64,000 nt of DNA from Tetrahymena thermophila SB210 (lineage: Eukaryota > Ciliophora > Oligohymenophorea > Hymenostomatida > Tetrahymenidae), in NCBI RefSeq assembly GCF_000189635.1, contig NW_002476365.1:620001-684000 (forward strand), written 5' to 3'. Each line of letters opens with the position of its first letter. The stretch's first letter is position 1. The translations under genes and the position numbers were made by a program. Below, piece by piece: positions 63,401 to 64,000 of this stretch. Below the pieces are notes generated by a model. It did not search any database. It was not told where the DNA came from and was given only the letters and a program-made list of their open reading frames with translations.

Positions 63401-64000
63401 TAAGAACTTTGTTTTTTATAAAAAAACAAGAAAACATTTTTTTAAATTAATTTTTGGATAAATTTAATCATAAAATATAACAAAATAACTTAGGTTCTTA
63501 CGATTGAAGAGCAGCACTATTTTAGCAAAATAGAATAATTACAATTTACTGATTTGATTAAAGAATACAGAGTCTTGAAACTTATAGATACTAACATTTT
63601 AGAGAGAGATGACTATGGAAAGTTAATGGTGGAATAAGAATTTAAAAGAGTAAAAAAAGAAATAAAAAATATGATTAATCTGACTTTCCTGAAAGAAGAT
63701 ATGACTTAAAAAGACTACAACATACTTTCAGAATTTATCTGCAAAATTTTTAGCTCTTCTGAAAATTTTTTGGCTAGCTTAATTAAGAACATACAAAACT
63801 TGTTTGATATCAAAAATACTATTAAAATTGATTTAATTGATGCATAAATAGATAAGTTTGATTCTCTTATTCTATTAAATGAAAAAACATAATAATGTAA
63901 TTCCCTTCAAAATCAATACAACAATAAGCTAGAATAAGTAAAAAAAATTTAATCCGTCAACAATAACTAAGTTCAGCAATAAAAATAAATAAGTAACTAA
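60466..64000 (+). CDS. Axonemal dynein light-chain-domain protein, AXDND1-like (partial, runs off window)
   Basis: ATG at 60466 opens a first exon of about 300 codons that is Ser/Asn/Gln-rich and probably disordered. Later exons (61600-63240) encode a coiled-coil domain. Its core, LIYAGCMKEIARQVSLDCSE then RGQMLTKIWDIYSSIVRNFI, resembles the p28/DNALI1-type axonemal dynein light-intermediate-chain domain (E..RQV...C.ERG.LL..I.D). Long helices follow (RDLKKMQEQQDKLNELLELR). The large size and long flanks fit AXDND1-type proteins rather than p28 itself, which is about 260 residues. A further exon from about 63493 stays open to 64000, so the C-terminus is missing from the window. The likely location is the axoneme, which is inference. 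Confidence 0.65.

Overview
The window reads as ciliate macronuclear DNA, most like Tetrahymena or a close hymenostome relative. Base composition is extremely AT-rich. In every recognisable gene TAA and TAG are read as glutamine, and TGA is the only stop. Introns are AT-rich GT...AG introns of about 45 to 500 nt, much longer than those of Paramecium, and intergenic spacers run to 2 kb. Standard-code translation therefore breaks nearly every gene here, so the coordinates below come from reading with TGA as the only stop and splicing by eye.

Layout. 1-2.2 kb: spacer with a doubtful fragment like a cyclic-nucleotide-binding domain. 2.2-6.5 kb: a 6-phosphogluconolactonase-type lactonase and an F-BAR protein (both minus), separated by a GC-rich foldable island at 3.6 kb. 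7.2-13.2 kb: an androglobin-like protein (plus). 13.9-15.9 kb: an unrecognised 612-residue protein (minus). 16.4-42.8 kb: a long plus-strand series: USP40-type deubiquitinase, an E2 conjugating enzyme, an LRR protein, a Rab GTPase, two tandem TMC-like channel proteins, and a giant intronless Q-rich PX-BAR sorting nexin. 44.7-46.5 kb: an unrecognised acidic protein (plus). 48.8-55.5 kb (minus): the C-terminal domain of a nephrocystin-4-like protein whose upstream part I cannot resolve, and a UBE3C/Hul5-type HECT ligase. 56.3-56.8 kb: the succinate dehydrogenase assembly factor SDHAF2. 57.4-57.5 kb: a perfect 50-bp-arm palindrome flanked by a 6-bp direct repeat. 57.8-59.9 kb: an IMPACT/YigZ-domain protein (minus). 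60.5 kb to the end: an AXDND1-like axonemal protein, cut by the window edge.

The genes are transcribed singly in mixed orientation and form no operon. Two themes recur. Cilium or mechanosensation-related families: androglobin, the TMC pair, nephrocystin-4 and the AXDND1-like protein. Ubiquitin enzymes: USP40, an E2 and UBE3C. Both may simply reflect the gene content of a ciliate.

The least explained objects are the 57.4 kb hairpin insertion, the 3.6 kb structured island, the truncated-looking nephrocystin-4 locus and the 388-bp tandem duplication at 38 kb.
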